64,000 nt of DNA from Marsupella aquatica. Its lineage: Eukaryota; Marchantiophyta. The number at the start of each line of letters is the position of its first letter. Within the stretch, counting starts at the first letter, position 1. A model generated the notes under the pieces. That model was given only the letters and a program-made list of their open reading frames with translations, ran no database searches and had not been told where the DNA came from. Made by a program: the position numbers and the translations under genes. Below, piece by piece: positions 30,967 through 43,356 of the stretch. The stretch is from contig OZ316897.1 of assembly GCA_973895155.1 (NCBI GenBank), positions 13,392,001-13,456,000 of the forward strand. Reading direction: 5' to 3'.

Positions 30967-32120
30967 GAATACTGTCTAAAAACGGGTTGAAAAGACGGAA
31001 CACCAAATTTAGGACATTGGGTGAGTGTGTTGTACTTATAAGACACAGATAGTCACACTCACGCGTCTGCCTACGTGGATATTACTGATCATGAGGCTTT
31101 TTCGTATCCTTACGGGCCAGACCGCAGCCTCTTAGCAATATTACAAGCAACAATGTACGTCTCACTTAGAGTCATTTAAGATAGAATTCATTGAGGGTTC
31201 CTCCGACCTTTCCAAATAGGACACGGGAAGGAGTACACGAGCAAGATGGTTCCTTGCAAGGAAGTGATGGAAGGGTTTCCACGTTTCAATGTTGACAAGA
31301 AGATCTTTGAGCTTCCATGTCTGCAAAATACTACATTCTATTACGAAATATCCTAATTAAAGTGTATACGCACCATCTTATGTTCCGATGAAATGGATTA
31401 TGAAGACCTGACTTTACTGCAATTAAAAAAAACCTTCGTGCCAAGAGTACCTCCATTTGGACAAATTGGCAGTTGTTGCTTTGGATATCAGAGGTGCGAG
31501 GTATGAAATGTCCCTTGAGTTCTCCCATTCGGGCAATTTGGCAATTGTTCCTCTGGATATAAGAGGTGCGGAAGTTGACTGCCCATTGGATCTAAGAGTC
31601 CACAGGGCAAGGTTGTGAACCCTCTTACCAAACAGAATCACGTTCACACCTAAGGCCGTCTTCTGTGTCCGTCCACAACTCTATTTCAATTTAATGACAC
31701 TCATTGTAGAATTGATCAGGTATAACGGTGGCCCACTTGATCCCTTTATGGACAGGAGGGGAAAGGATTCTGCGGACTTGATTCAGTATAACGCCGAACA
31801 GAGAACGCGCAGTAAGCAAAAGACTTTATTACAACGACTATACTTCAGATCCTTTCCTCTAGCAATGAGGAATAGCTTGGAAGGTTCGTCGGGGTCCCAG
31901 CCATTCTTTGGGGACCCAGCCCATTAGTCCATGCTGAAAGCGACCAATGTATAACGTTTCGCACAGATTCGGTTCTCATTGCGTGGTTCTCCGTTCGTGT
32001 CCCGGAATCAGTTATGGCCAGAAACGAAGTATTGGAAGTTCATGTTTATTCAGCTCCAGCTGAGCTGTAGATGTCATATGACCAACTTATCCGAAGGTGG
32101 CTGCCTGCAGAGCACAAGCT
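30967..32120. other. Spacer between convergent genes
   Basis: Presumed 3' UTRs of the helicase and the hydrolase. A diverged 75-bp duplication (TTGGCARTTGTT, GATATMAGAGGTGCG) lies at about 31,453-31,605. No gene is seen. Confidence 0.4.
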
Positions 32121-34805
32121 TCAAATCTTTGACAGCTTGCCTTGTAGAAATTCCAGAACCAGGGTGGCTAGTTCTTTCTGAGAATTCTCATAGTTATGAT
32201 TACCACCATCTATAATTTTGAGTAAGTGATTGGGTATACGTTTTGCAAATTCATGTGCATCAGAAACAGCTACAACTTCGTCTACCTCTCCGTGTATTGT
32301 AAGCACTCTGCAGACAAAAATTCACAAGCAAAACCATCAGCCGTGTACAGCTATCTTAAGCTTCGTAATCCTCATGAAAATTTTGAAACAATGTTAAAGA
32401 TCGAGCTGTGGTACATTGTGTGATTAGTACAAAGCCTACAGATCTTCTCATTCGAAAGAGTGGAGAACGATGCTCACCTCACATCTTTAGAAATAGAGCG
32501 GGAAGCTGCATCCATATTTGTTGCGAGTCTGTCATCCAAACTCTTCAGAGTGACCCTGTACTCGACATCACCTGTAGTGCAACCCCAAGCCTTGGTTACA
32601 GTGATGTGCTCCAGTTTTGCACATCTCTCACTTAAGTCAAATATCGAGCGCAGATGAACTACTAACATGCCCGAAATAGCAACATCATTCATTACCATAT
32701 TGGCTCTGCGGGTCTCAAGCAACAAACAAACGGATCTTTTCATTTGCCGCCTTCACTCTAACCCAAGTGAAAATAAATATTTCCCAGTTCCTCACCTGTT
32801 AGTTTGTCTTTGACATCCAAAAAGCCCTGCTCATGCAATTTCTCCATTCCTTTCCTCCCAAATCTGGCCTCCGTTCCAATTGTTAGATCAAATCGACCAC
32901 TCACGTTGATCACCGTACTCACATCACCATACTTCGAAGCATAAAGCACTACCACATTGCCGCCTGAAGACACCAACAAGAACTCCAGTGTTAGATTTGA
33001 CTTGCAGAAAGAATGTCCAATACTGAAAATCAAGCTACGAAGCCTTGGGAAAAGATGGTTTTCGCTACTTAGGATCGCTTGCCAAAGCTCCTGTGCAAGC
33101 AATGAATCCGACTTAGAGGGACAATTTTAAGCCCTTACAGTCACGAGACTCATATGGACACATTCATTTTTCATCTTCAACACCTGCATTGCCCAGAGAG
33201 CGACTTGGCAGGACCCAACTTCTTGAGGGTTCTAATTAAGTGGTGTGGATATAACCCAGAAATACAGCACTCCCAAGTACCCAGTACCGCGCAATTCCTT
33301 CATGACTTTTAAAGGACACAGGAACCAGATGGAGCTAGAATCTCGAACCTTTACTGTGGCCGAGAATGGCCGTCACTTGACGACCTTCAGCTCTCCAATA
33401 GAGAATGACAGATCGGAGATCTTCAGTCTCTCGCCAGTAATTCCCATATGCAAACTGCCCTTCACTTTCGCTGCAATTAGCTTCAAATTTGTACAGCATA
33501 AACCTTCTGTGAGTTGTATAAAGGAAGGTACAATACATACGCGTAATTCACAACGGAAAATTCTATCAAAGTTACACTTCAGACAACCAAACATACATGT
33601 TACAAATTACCCGTTGCCAGCAAAGTCGAATCGAAAGGTGCTGATGCCTGTTTTCAATATTGCTGCCGCAACCCCACCCAAGGTATTGCTATCCTGTTCA
33701 GTTTGACATATATTCGTGTCAGGTACATCAACAAAGGTGATCTGCTGCACTGATTTTGCATCTGAAGTGCAAATAAATTTTTAGAAGAGTGGAGTTACGA
33801 CCATACGCGGACAACAGTGTCCGCAGTTGTGTGTCCGCAGTTGTGTTTAGCCTACGTGCTCGAGAGTAAATCTTCCACGAAGGAAATAGAGCTCGAGTAT
33901 AAGAACAGCAAAGACGTTCCGGAAGTAATTCAATTTACCTTTGAAGAACGGAACCCATGGCAAAGCACAACAAGCTCTTTAGATTTTGTGTCGTCGAGTA
34001 ATCCAACTAATTTTTCTCCGGCGGTGTTGACAATCGTAACCTTTCTGGCCGTATCTGAATTAATTCAATGCCCACCCACGATCAACCACAAAGGGACAAC
34101 ACACAACATTCAACCCACTCCAAGGTACGTCTAGCAAGCTGGCGTCAGTCAATCTTTTCTGGACACCAAGCACTGCAATTACTAACCTCAAAAAGGAGAC
34201 CTGAAAATCCACCCGGGCCAAAGAACTGATAATTACTACAGTCCTCACAGACCTCCTGGATCCGCAAGCTCATCATCTGGCCATCCCCCAATCAGGGCAA
34301 AAAGGATGTGACACGACTAGAACAGCAATTTCATTCAAGCGTCTGTTTTAGATAATGGTAATGCTCCGGTACCTGATGGAGCAGAGTCTTGTGCTCCTGA
34401 TGCTGCCATTGCGAAACACCTCCTCGAATGCTGCTTGTTCTTACCCCACCTGCTTCCGAGACCAACACCACCAGAAGAAAGCGACGAAGGAAAACAAGGA
34501 CAACAGAAGCGAAGACAAAGGGAGACGGAGGTCGTCACCAATTTGCTGGGAACGAGGAGAAGAGGGACCGAAGGAAAAGAAGAAGAAGAGCAACTAGAGC
34601 GGGGAGAAGGGCAACAACAGAGAGACAAGAACCGACTGCGAGGGAGAGATCGGACACCGTTGGGGAAGAGGTGAAGATCTCGCAGAGAGTAGGAGCAAGA
34701 AGATAATGAAGATGGAAAAGATCCGGGATACTCCCTGTGGCAGTGTTTTTGTAGCTGGGCCAACGGAGGCTCGGACGCAGCGATGGAGGAGTGAAAGTTG
34801 TGCAT
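32121..34805 (-). CDS. Alpha/beta hydrolase, serine aminopeptidase S33/esterase family, plastid-type
   Basis: Seven exons on the minus strand: 34,805-34,373; 34,054-33,939; 33,693-33,611; 33,470-33,349; 32,963-32,796; 32,571-32,478; 32,307-32,121. The sum is 1,203 nt, or 400 aa, all joins GT-AG and in phase. The first 130 residues are Ser/Arg/Leu-rich and end in SRRCFAMAAS, like a chloroplast transit peptide and cleavage site; a shorter start at that internal Met would give a cytosolic form. The core has LCHGF (oxyanion region), nucleophile Ser about 250 in GHSKGG, Asp about 348 in GEVDEV and His about 376 in GGNHNY. Plant homologues are annotated as esterase/lipase/thioesterase family proteins without a defined substrate, so a hydrolase role is firm and the substrate unknown. 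Nothing looks broken. Confidence 0.87.
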
Positions 34806-35249
34806 CTCCGATCTCCTGCACTCTCTTCACTCTCTCTCTCTCTCTGAATGAGCTCGCTCTTGTTGTCCTTCGACACGTACGAATGTACTCTACATCACTC
34901 ATAAATTGGAGAGGACGAGTGATGGGTTTTGTATTAAGACACTCCTCCCAATGACAATGCCAAATGCAAATCCACCCTCTTGATAACACACTTTCTTCAG
35001 CACATTGGTGACATTGTAGCCTGCTCAAGCCCGTCGTCAGCTCAGCATATTGGTGACATTACACTCGGCCCAAGTGTAGTAATCCCTCATAGATCTCTAG
35101 CAGTGGGTAGTATGTACCTAAGTCAATCCATCTTACATCTCTAGCCCACATCATCAGCAGGAACCCTTGGAGCTAGCCAGTGAACCATGGCACCCCCATT
35201 GTCCATGACACCTTTTGCACTTTCACTCATTGACACCCCTCTAGTGAAT
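34806..35249. other. Upstream region of the S33 hydrolase
   Basis: Presumed promoter and leader of the minus-strand hydrolase. No separate gene is seen. Confidence 0.4.
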
Positions 35250-36130
35250 TTTCAAGAAAAAAGTTTGACCTTCAGTAATATCTTCCTTGATCTCCAAGTG
35301 AATTAGCTCTTCTGGGGGTCACTAGAAGTTGCTTGGAGTTAAGGTCTTTCGGGTGGTCTACTAGTAGTATCTCTGGTTGTTATGAAGAATTGAGGTAGTT
35401 GTGAAATTCCAAAGATTACTCGATCACTCAATTCTCATTTCGAGCAGAGTATGTCCCTCTTATCCAATACAGTCTGACTTTTTTGGGTTCTTTAGAAACT
35501 CCTTGGAAAGGTCTTTCCAATGAGCCAATATGGTCAAATTTCATTAGGAATTGAGAGACCTGCAAAATTCCAAAGATGACTATCTCATACTCTTGCCAGA
35601 TTTCACTCGTGTAATATGTTCTACTAGCCTGAAGGTTTGATCATAAACAGATGATTAATATCAATCATGTTAGTTGCTAATTTCACCCCATTCTATGAGG
35701 GTTTGGCTGCAATTGATCCATCCGGGTCACACTAGTCTATCATCCATCCGGGTTGCACTAGTCTATCCGAGCATTTTGGCAAACATGGATGTCCATCGAG
35801 GCTCCAACCCATCTAGGATTGCACTGGTCTATCCAACCCTTTCAGAAAAAAGGGGGGTTCCATCCAGGCTTCAATTGCCATCCGGATTTGCAAACCTCTA
35901 TCCAAACATTTTGGCAAACATGGAAGTCCATCCAAACTTCAGTGTCCATCTGGGTTTGCACTAGTCTATCCCAGCCTTTTGGCCAACACGGATGTCCATC
36001 CGGGTTTGCATTAGTCTTTTAGAGCATATTGGCAAACATGGAGGTTCATCCGGGGTTCAATTTCCATTCCTCCTTGCAGCAGCCTATCTGAGCATTTTGG
36101 CAAACATGGAGGTCCATCCAGGCTCCACTA
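35250..36130. repeat. Dispersed repeat family R2, copy 1, with a variable tandem block
   Basis: 35,270-35,640 aligns by eye with 46,975-47,340 (shared ATGAAGAATTGAG, CCAATATGGTCAAA, AGAATTGARAGACCT, CACATTTCACTC-like text). From about 35,705 it carries five or six diverged copies of a unit of about 75 bp around CATTTTGGCAAACATGGA and TCCATCCGGGTTTGCA. The second copy has only one or two units. Confidence 0.7.
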
Positions 36131-36145
36131 GTTACATCCATGGAC

Positions 36146-36203
36146 GGGTTTAGGTGGGGTTTAGGTGGGGTTTTGGTGGGGTTTAGGAGGGGTTTAGGAG
36201 GGC
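36146..36203. repeat. G-rich run of GGTTTAGG-like units
   Basis: Five units of the form GGGGTTTAGGNGG, resembling degenerate plant telomere repeat (TTTAGGG) and able in principle to form a G-quadruplex. It directly follows the R2 tandem block and lies about 900 bp upstream of the mTERF start. Confidence 0.65.
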
Positions 36204-37071
36204 CCTCTGAGAAGAAGTCATCTACAATAGTCATCCTCAGCTCTCGTCGAGTAATTCTATTCTGCCCCTGCCGAATCCCGTCTCTCGCTCGCTCTCTTGC
36301 TCTCTTGCTCGTCTTGTGCCGGTGATTCAATCCATCCTCTCCTCACTCTCCGTCGCGATGCCATCGCTGGCCTGTTGTTTCCGCCCGTGTTTCCGCCATG
36401 TCGGTGAAATAACGTGCGCAGCCGTAGCAGAGAGGCCTCCTGGGCGATCAGTTTCGTTGCCTTTCTCCCCCAGCTCGGGATCCTACTCTTGCAGTTTCCT
36501 GTTGACTCCCGCAGCAGGGATAGGGGGTGTAGATAGAGTGCTTGGCTAGTAAGAATGTTTTCTGTTCTCGAGCTTGCTGACCTTGGAGCTTGATTCTGGA
36601 TTCTTGCACCAGATTCTGAGGTTTTGGTGGAGCCTGGGTTTGGAGTAGATGTCAAGGGTTCTAGGGACAGAAGAAGGATTTTCGAGTTTGGGTGCATGTG
36701 GTATTGACGGAGCTTACGAGTTTGGAGTAGAAATCAACGGTTCGAGCGACAGCGGGAAGGGGTCTCGAGTTTGGGTGCATTTGATGCTGCAGGGTCGTTG
36801 ATGTGGAGGAAGAGGACCAATTTGGTGTGGACGAGTGTGGGTGTTTTCAACATAATGGGAACGAGGATGGGCTTGACGGTGAATGGACGTTGGAATCATC
36901 AGTTTGTTTAAAATTCTCGTCATCACAGGGACAAGAGGAATGATGCAATGACGGTTTGTAGCATTGGCTTTTGAATCCGTACGTAGGCATGTGAAGCATG
37001 GTTACATACTGGAATACTATGCCGCTATTGATGGGCCCTTGATCTCGTAGGGTCCTCGGGGTTATCGTAAA
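36204..37071. other. Promoter region of the mTERF gene
   Basis: GC-rich compared with the repeat before it. Two diverged copies of a segment around CGAGTTTGGGTGCAT and GAGTTTGGAGTAGA occur at about 36,640-36,690 and 36,717-36,780. No other gene is seen. Confidence 0.4.
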
Positions 37072-39507
37072 ATGTCGAAGCGCTCGAGTGCCTCCGTCTT
37101 GAGAGCCACGGTCAATAGCAGTGATAAACTGCTGACTCGTGCATTCCCTTGGGTTTCCCCGTTTGAAGTAATGCGCACAAAGAGCTCCTGGTCTCTTTCT
37201 ACAACCCTGGCTGGCGAGCTTAGGTCAAGTTTCAGCTGCTCAGAAACTTCGTCTTCCTGTTGGGCTCCTCTTACGACCAACCACAGCATTTGTCTCAGCA
37301 AAGCCGCCGTCTCCACCATAAAATTGGACCAGCGCAGTGATTTCTTAGATGCCGCCCCTTCAAGTGGGAGCCGGTGTATGGGCAGAAATGTGGCATTCGC
37401 TCTCCCCTGCAAATCTAGTCGGAATTCAGCACTTCCCTTCCAACGACCAACTTATAAATACTGTGGCTATGCGACTGCTGCTATCAATATCCTAGAACCG
37501 GGCAAGAGCTGGAGAGGGAAGGGCTGGAACCGTGTTGGTGTGGAAGTGGAGTTGATTGTCAATGAAACTGAACCTTCGACGGCTTCGCAATTCGATGCCA
37601 TTCCGGATTTGGAAGAGAAACTGAAGTTTCTGGAGACTTATGGGCTAGGGGACATTCACGTAAAGCAGATGCGGAAGCGACTACCGTCTGCAGTGAAGAA
37701 CACGTTTCTCAAAGTAAATTTCAAAAAGTTGGAAGGAGTGGCCATATTCCTGGAGGAGGAAGTCGGCGTACCGAGGAAGGACATCGGTAACATTTTGTTT
37801 TCCAACCCTTACATAGCAGGAAGCCGAGTGGACGACTGTCTTAGGCCAAAGGTAGTACCGAAGTCGTTTGCTTGAGTGAGCATCCGTGGTCGCTTGGATG
37901 GATGCATTTTTCCAATGTGGGATTGACTTGTGGAAAGGAAGGAATATTAGCAGAGTGCATGAAATTTTGGACGAACTTTTATGGAGTGTGATGGCTTCCT
38001 CTCGTTTCTCAGATTACTTTTATGCGGAAGCGAGGAATCTCAAAGGAACAAATGGGTAAGATAGTCGTTCGGTCTCCACAAGTTCTGACCTACAGCTTGG
38101 AAGGGAAATTACTTCCCTTTGAGAGGAAGCTTCTAGAAATTGGCTTGAAGGTTTGCATCTTCCAACTGACTTAATTGGCTGACTGAATTAAAAGCATTTT
38201 CCAGCAGTGAGATTTCAGTCATATGTGTTCATATCGATTGATCTTATATGCTGCCTCGTACAGTTGGGGGTTCCTTGGAGAGATGTATGTAGACACTTTT
38301 CTTTGACGCGTTAGACAGGTTCTATTTTCCACTTGATCACCTCCTCAATGAATGAAGTCTTCATCGTGATTTGGGCCTGTTTGATTGCTGCACCAGGGTG
38401 ATGAAATTGGGAGGGTTTTAATGAAGCACCCGGCGTTATTTGGTGCCAGCATTAGCAAATTCGATAAGAACATCCAGTCTTTGAGGGATGGTGGTGTAAA
38501 AGAGGTGGCCAAAGCAATCTTCAAACTTCCTCAGGTCCTTCCCTCGATCTACATCGTCCCTTTTATCTTGTGTTCCTTCCATTCAAGGTTTGGGTTGATG
38601 GGCAGATGGGTACTGTTTAGAAAACAGAGTTACTCTATGAAGTGATGACCTTGCAATCTTAGTTTCTCTCTTCCTCATTTGTGGACCTTTTTTGATGTCA
38701 TGCATAGTGCCAGTCCTGTGTTTGCCTGTTTTGATTGATTGTGTGTATTCTTTTGAACCTGCTGAAAGTGACCTGTGTGATGAAACAGATTATGAGTCTC
38801 AGCTTGGACAGCAAATTTGAGCTGATAGCGCAATTTTTGCGAGATGAACTCAAATTACAGCAAGAGCAAATCACGAAGATTTTAAGCTGCCACATTTGTA
38901 TCCTATCTTTCAGTATACCAGAAAATATTCGTCCCAAGGTTGGATATTTGTCTGAGATGGGCCTACAACAGGAGGACATTGGCAGGTATCTCTTGACCCT
39001 GAATTAATTGTTAGTTCAGACGATACGGTCCTTTCGAGAGGATATGGATGAATTCCTTTGGCAATCTACAAAGCACTCTAATCCAGAGAAGAGTTACACA
39101 GAGGTAGAATAACTTCATAGGGTTCACCTTTTCTTTATTATGGCATACCTCTAACTAAGTAGGAACAATTTGATGAAAAGAGTCTTGATGGTCATTTACT
39201 ATGCTTGGACAGGTTGGTTGTGAAATATCCAAATGTCTTTTGCCACAGCTTGGACAACTCAATCAAACCGAAGGTTCAGTATCTCCTGAAAGTGATGAAA
39301 CTGGAAGTTCTAGTGCTCATAACCTTTCCCCAATACTTGAGCTACAGTTTACAAGCCCGGATCATACCAAGACACGAATATGTGTCCAAGCTTGGACTCA
39401 ATTACAAGCTCAGCTCTCTTCTCTCCTGTAATGAAGAAGTATTTCTGAAGCGGTATCCGCAACAGCTTTACAATGAGCTGGAAGATTCCACAGTACAAAA
39501 TATCTGA
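37072..39507 (+). CDS. mTERF family protein, plastid or mitochondrial
   Basis: Five exons: 37,072-37,851; 38,013-38,150; 38,397-38,534; 38,789-38,985; 39,213-39,507, giving 1,548 nt and 515 aa. The first 110 residues are Ser/Arg-rich with few acids, like an organelle transit peptide. From about residue 190 on, helical repeats of about 35 residues follow the mTERF pattern (for example VPRKDIGNILFSNPYIAG, ISKEQMGKIVVRSPQVLTYS, DEIGRVLMKHPALFGASI). Several introns fall near repeat borders, and the third intron interrupts LPQ-I(M)SLSLDSK. mTERF proteins bind organellar nucleic acid and act in transcription, termination or splicing. The subgroup was not identified and the target is unknown. Confidence 0.85.
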
Positions 39508-40732
39508 AAAGCACCAATGGCCTGAACTATCTGCTGCCAGACGAAATATGCTGATTTTTATTTCAAGTTTCAAGAGACTTGCAACTGAAGCGCTCTCCGG
39601 ATGTGCTACTGCAGTCAGCCCGGACTTTCTGGCTTGCTTGAACAAGGCAATGGAGTATAGCATTCCCGTGTGTTTCCTTTTGTCGGAGTGATGAGATCAA
39701 CGGTTGCAAATAGCCACCATAAAGTTGCTCGTGATTCGTACATGGAGTGCACTTTTTGTCCTGTATCGTTATGGACTTCTTAGCTGGAGTAGAATCGAAG
39801 CTCAAAGACGATGACAACAATTCGTGGTTCTCCAATCACCCTGTCCGCCTGCCAAGTTGATGGGAGCTTCTTCATCCGTGCTGGAGACACTTCTTCATTG
39901 CTCGAGGTTTGACTGATAGCAGATAAGGTGAATTGAACCCTCTGCTATCGTTCTTGTTGCCCTGAAAGGCCTCTGCAGACGACATAATTGGACTTTCCTC
40001 TTCAGAGATTTTACCTCACAATTGTATAAACCTGTCCCTGGACCCAGTTGAGTGAAATGGGAGGACGTGGACCCTTTTCTTCGTAGTCTTACTTAGGGAC
40101 CGGTTCGTGGATGTAGATTCCTGGTTCAACTGGTGTAGTTCTAAAACGTGTTGTTGGGAAATAACCTTGTCGCTATTTGGGTGGAAGTCATGAAGGAAAC
40201 CATTAGTTGAGAATATTATTGAGCAATGTTCAATATATTGGTTAGTGTTTTTGATGAATCTCGCCAACATGTTCGGAATGTAAGTCACAATTGTGTGAAT
40301 ATCCCAGAATTTGTTATTAAGTTTGCAAGAGGGGTGCTTCTTTCAGCTGTGGAACAGAAAGCTCAGATATTTCCTGTTCCCTATGCCTCTCTTACAAATT
40401 GAACTCGCACGGACTCAAATAAAAGCGAAATCGATTTGAAGCTCTAATAGGATTCGTGAAGATCAAGTGAAAAGCAGCCATCTCCACCTCTAGCGATGAC
40501 ATTGTGGTTATCTGGAAATGTAATTTTCTTTGTTTTGTTGGTTACAATTTAGAGTCAGCTTGATACCGTGATTCTGCGGTCTGCACACAGTGAAGATGGC
40601 TTTCCCTTTCGCACTCCTGCTCGTTGAGACAAATGCACCCGGTGAGAGTATTGTGACAAAATTATTGAAAACTTTACACACCGTATAGTCCTGTGGGAAT
40701 GCACTGTAGTAGTTGTGGGAAATGTTTTACAC
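39508..40732. other. Spacer downstream of mTERF
   Basis: Presumed 3' UTR, then sequence with no recognisable gene or repeat. Confidence 0.4.
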
Positions 40733-40878
40733 GTGTTTGTAGTAGATGATACGAAGGAGTACCCCGTATTGACCAGAGCTCAAACCTTTACTACATGCTT
40801 TCCAAGTGTTTGTAGTAGTTGATACGAAGGAGAACCCCATATTGACCAGAGCTCAAACCTGTAATACATGCTGGTCTG
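40733..40878. repeat. Tandem duplication, 73-bp unit
   Basis: GTGTTTGTAGTAG and the following 60 bases (GATACGAAGGAG, ATTGACCAGAGCTCAAACCT) occur at 40,733 and 40,806. Confidence 0.85.
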
Positions 40879-41405
40879 TACGCTGCAATGGGACAGTTCT
40901 CAGTGCTCACTCCGGAAGAGTCCTTGCATTTTTCCCAATGAGAGCTTGCACGAGCGTGCGGATTAAATCATCCGACCACAAAGGAATCATCTGAGCATTC
41001 AAGCGCATAGTAAAAGTGCTGAACTACAATTATAGCCTTAGATGCAGTGGATTCGCAGAGAGGTCTAGTTACTGGCACTCCAGGGATGCTCCTCGGCCAA
41101 GAGCTAAAGACCTGTACCCTTCATCAAAGATATCACTCGTGTGTCCGTAACGATTGGAAATTTTCGCATGGGACGTTATAGCATTCAGAGCTTCAAATCC
41201 TTCGGAACGACTGTATCCCCATTCTTCACGGGACACGTCAGTGGTATGTCCGTAACTGTCGCGGTCGTCAACTTTTGCGGAGGATAAAGGTTAATTAGTT
41301 AGGCTGGATGCAAAGCTTTTTTGCGGCTTCCTACCTACTAATGCTTGAGCAACCTCCTTGTTCCTCTGGCAATTCTTGCGATTCTCGAAAGAGAGTGCTT
41401 TACTG

Positions 41406-41623
41406 GGGCCTCAAACAGTTGCCCTGACGATGGAGCAACTAAGACGAGCCAACAGTGACCGGAGAGGACTTTGACTTTACTCGGATTGGCACTCATGCAC
41501 CATTTGATCACAGTGGGCCTCAAACAGTTGCCCTGACGATGGAGCAACTAAGACGAGCCAACAGTGACCGGAGAGGACTTTGACTTTACTCGGATTGGCA
41601 CTCATGCACCACTTGATCACAGT
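41406..41623. repeat. Near-perfect tandem duplication, 109-bp unit
   Basis: Units at 41,406-41,514 and 41,515-41,623 differ by one base by eye (CATTTGATC versus CACTTGATC). The duplication must be recent. It lies in the spacer between the mTERF and C4H genes and contains no recognisable gene. Confidence 0.9.
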
Positions 41624-43356
41624 GCACGCTGTGTGTCCCAAATGGATGTTTTGATCGTGTCCTTCGGTAAGAAGGAAAATTGCCTACGCGCAGGGAAAAA
41701 CATATGTTTACTTAAAAGTGAAATACGCTTGAGGGGTACGAGAAAGAAAAAGAAGGAAATCGTGTTCACTTTCCCGACCATAAAGCCACTGGTTGGTAGT
41801 TCACTCCATTCTCTCGGTGAAGATTCGACGTGAACACTTTACCCTGTGAACCACCAAACCAAAAGATCTGCATGCAGCGTGAACGCTTCTCAGCAGACGA
41901 CGCAGGGAAAGCAAAGAAAAAGTATTGTATTTTCTCTCCTGATAACGCACTTTGGGCAAGCCCATGCGGTCAGCTACCGTAAAGGCGGGACCGCCTTGCC
42001 AACATGATGAATGAAAGACCAACGATTGATTTAACAGAATTCATGCACGGCCAGATCACGCACGGCTGGCATGTACCTAATAAATTGCTCGGAAGTCGGA
42101 AACATTATTTTGGTTCGCGGCACGGTTGCCGTGACACCACCTGAGCTCACGGGGCTCTTTCATGCACGAAACGAATGGTTAAACGGAGAGAAAGAAAAGC
42201 GCTGTCCCCTCGTTCGCCCACGATTTCCAAAGTCGAAACAGAGAAGTAAAGAATGTCCCTACTTGCCTCCAATGCGCCCGGAGACGAGTGTAATGGAGTT
42301 GAGATAAAAGACTTACAAATAGAACGGTATTACAACAAACCTTGAAGATTCACTGCTCCTAGAGCCCCTATAGATGGAACCAGAGACGTCCGAGACAAAC
42401 GGGACTGCGACCTTTATGCTACGCACCTCCCAAAGAAATACGACTGGACTCATATGTATCTACAATCGTAATAAGTCCAACTGGAGAAGCCGCCATTGAG
42501 ACACTACCATTTGCAAGTCACACAAATCAGCTAGAATACACTGCAGGCAAAATGCAGCCACGCCGACTCATCGGCCATTCGCTTCCACATTCTCAATGAC
42601 TGGTATGAACTCTACCTGCTCCATTTGACCGACCCACCTTCGAAGGATGCAATCCAATGCAGCACAATTGAGTGTCCCCACTTGCTTGTTTCGATTCAAG
42701 GTCCTCACAAATTCATAGAGAACAGTGCACCTAGACGACAGAATAATACCAGCATGGACCGAGGGGGAAATCCCACACAGAAATATTCAGTGAAAATGCA
42801 ATGACATTGCGAGAACTCATGCGACGAAGATGCAGAGGTTGGAAAAAATCCGATCTGCGAGATGAGTACACTTTCGAGAGAACGAGAGATGATGATCAAG
42901 AAGCATGGACAAATTAAATTTCGCTCCCAAATTTCTGTTGATAGGGAGATAATCCAGTGCAGTCCTCCCTAAAGGGAAATCACATAAATACCACACCTGG
43001 TTACAGGAAGGTGCAGAGTGGTCAACATGCTGGAAGTTTCACAATGGTCTCGACCCCACCCAACTAAGCTGGAAGGGTGCAGCTTCCTCCAACACGTATC
43101 GGGAAATCAAACTATCTACAGACTACAAAGCAGACTCAATGTCTACGAAAAACTCAAACAGCCTGAAATTGAGACCGTCGTATATAATCATCGGGATAGA
43201 ACACTGAGCCTCATGTAAGGCAAGTTACTTTGTACAAATAGTCGTCGACGGGTGGAGCAATTCAGTTCGCATTCCCTTTCTCCCTTGAATAAAAAATTAT
43301 GAAGTTTTTGGTTGCTACTCAAATTTTTTCAACCACATGGTCATAAGCTACGAGAC
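41624..43356. other. Spacer downstream of C4H
   Basis: No recognisable gene. Open frames of 60-90 codons have no domain signature. Confidence 0.4.

Noticed and set aside
37062-37412. 116-codon minus-strand frame over the mTERF first exon
   Set aside because: Shadow of the transit-peptide-coding exon; no domain.
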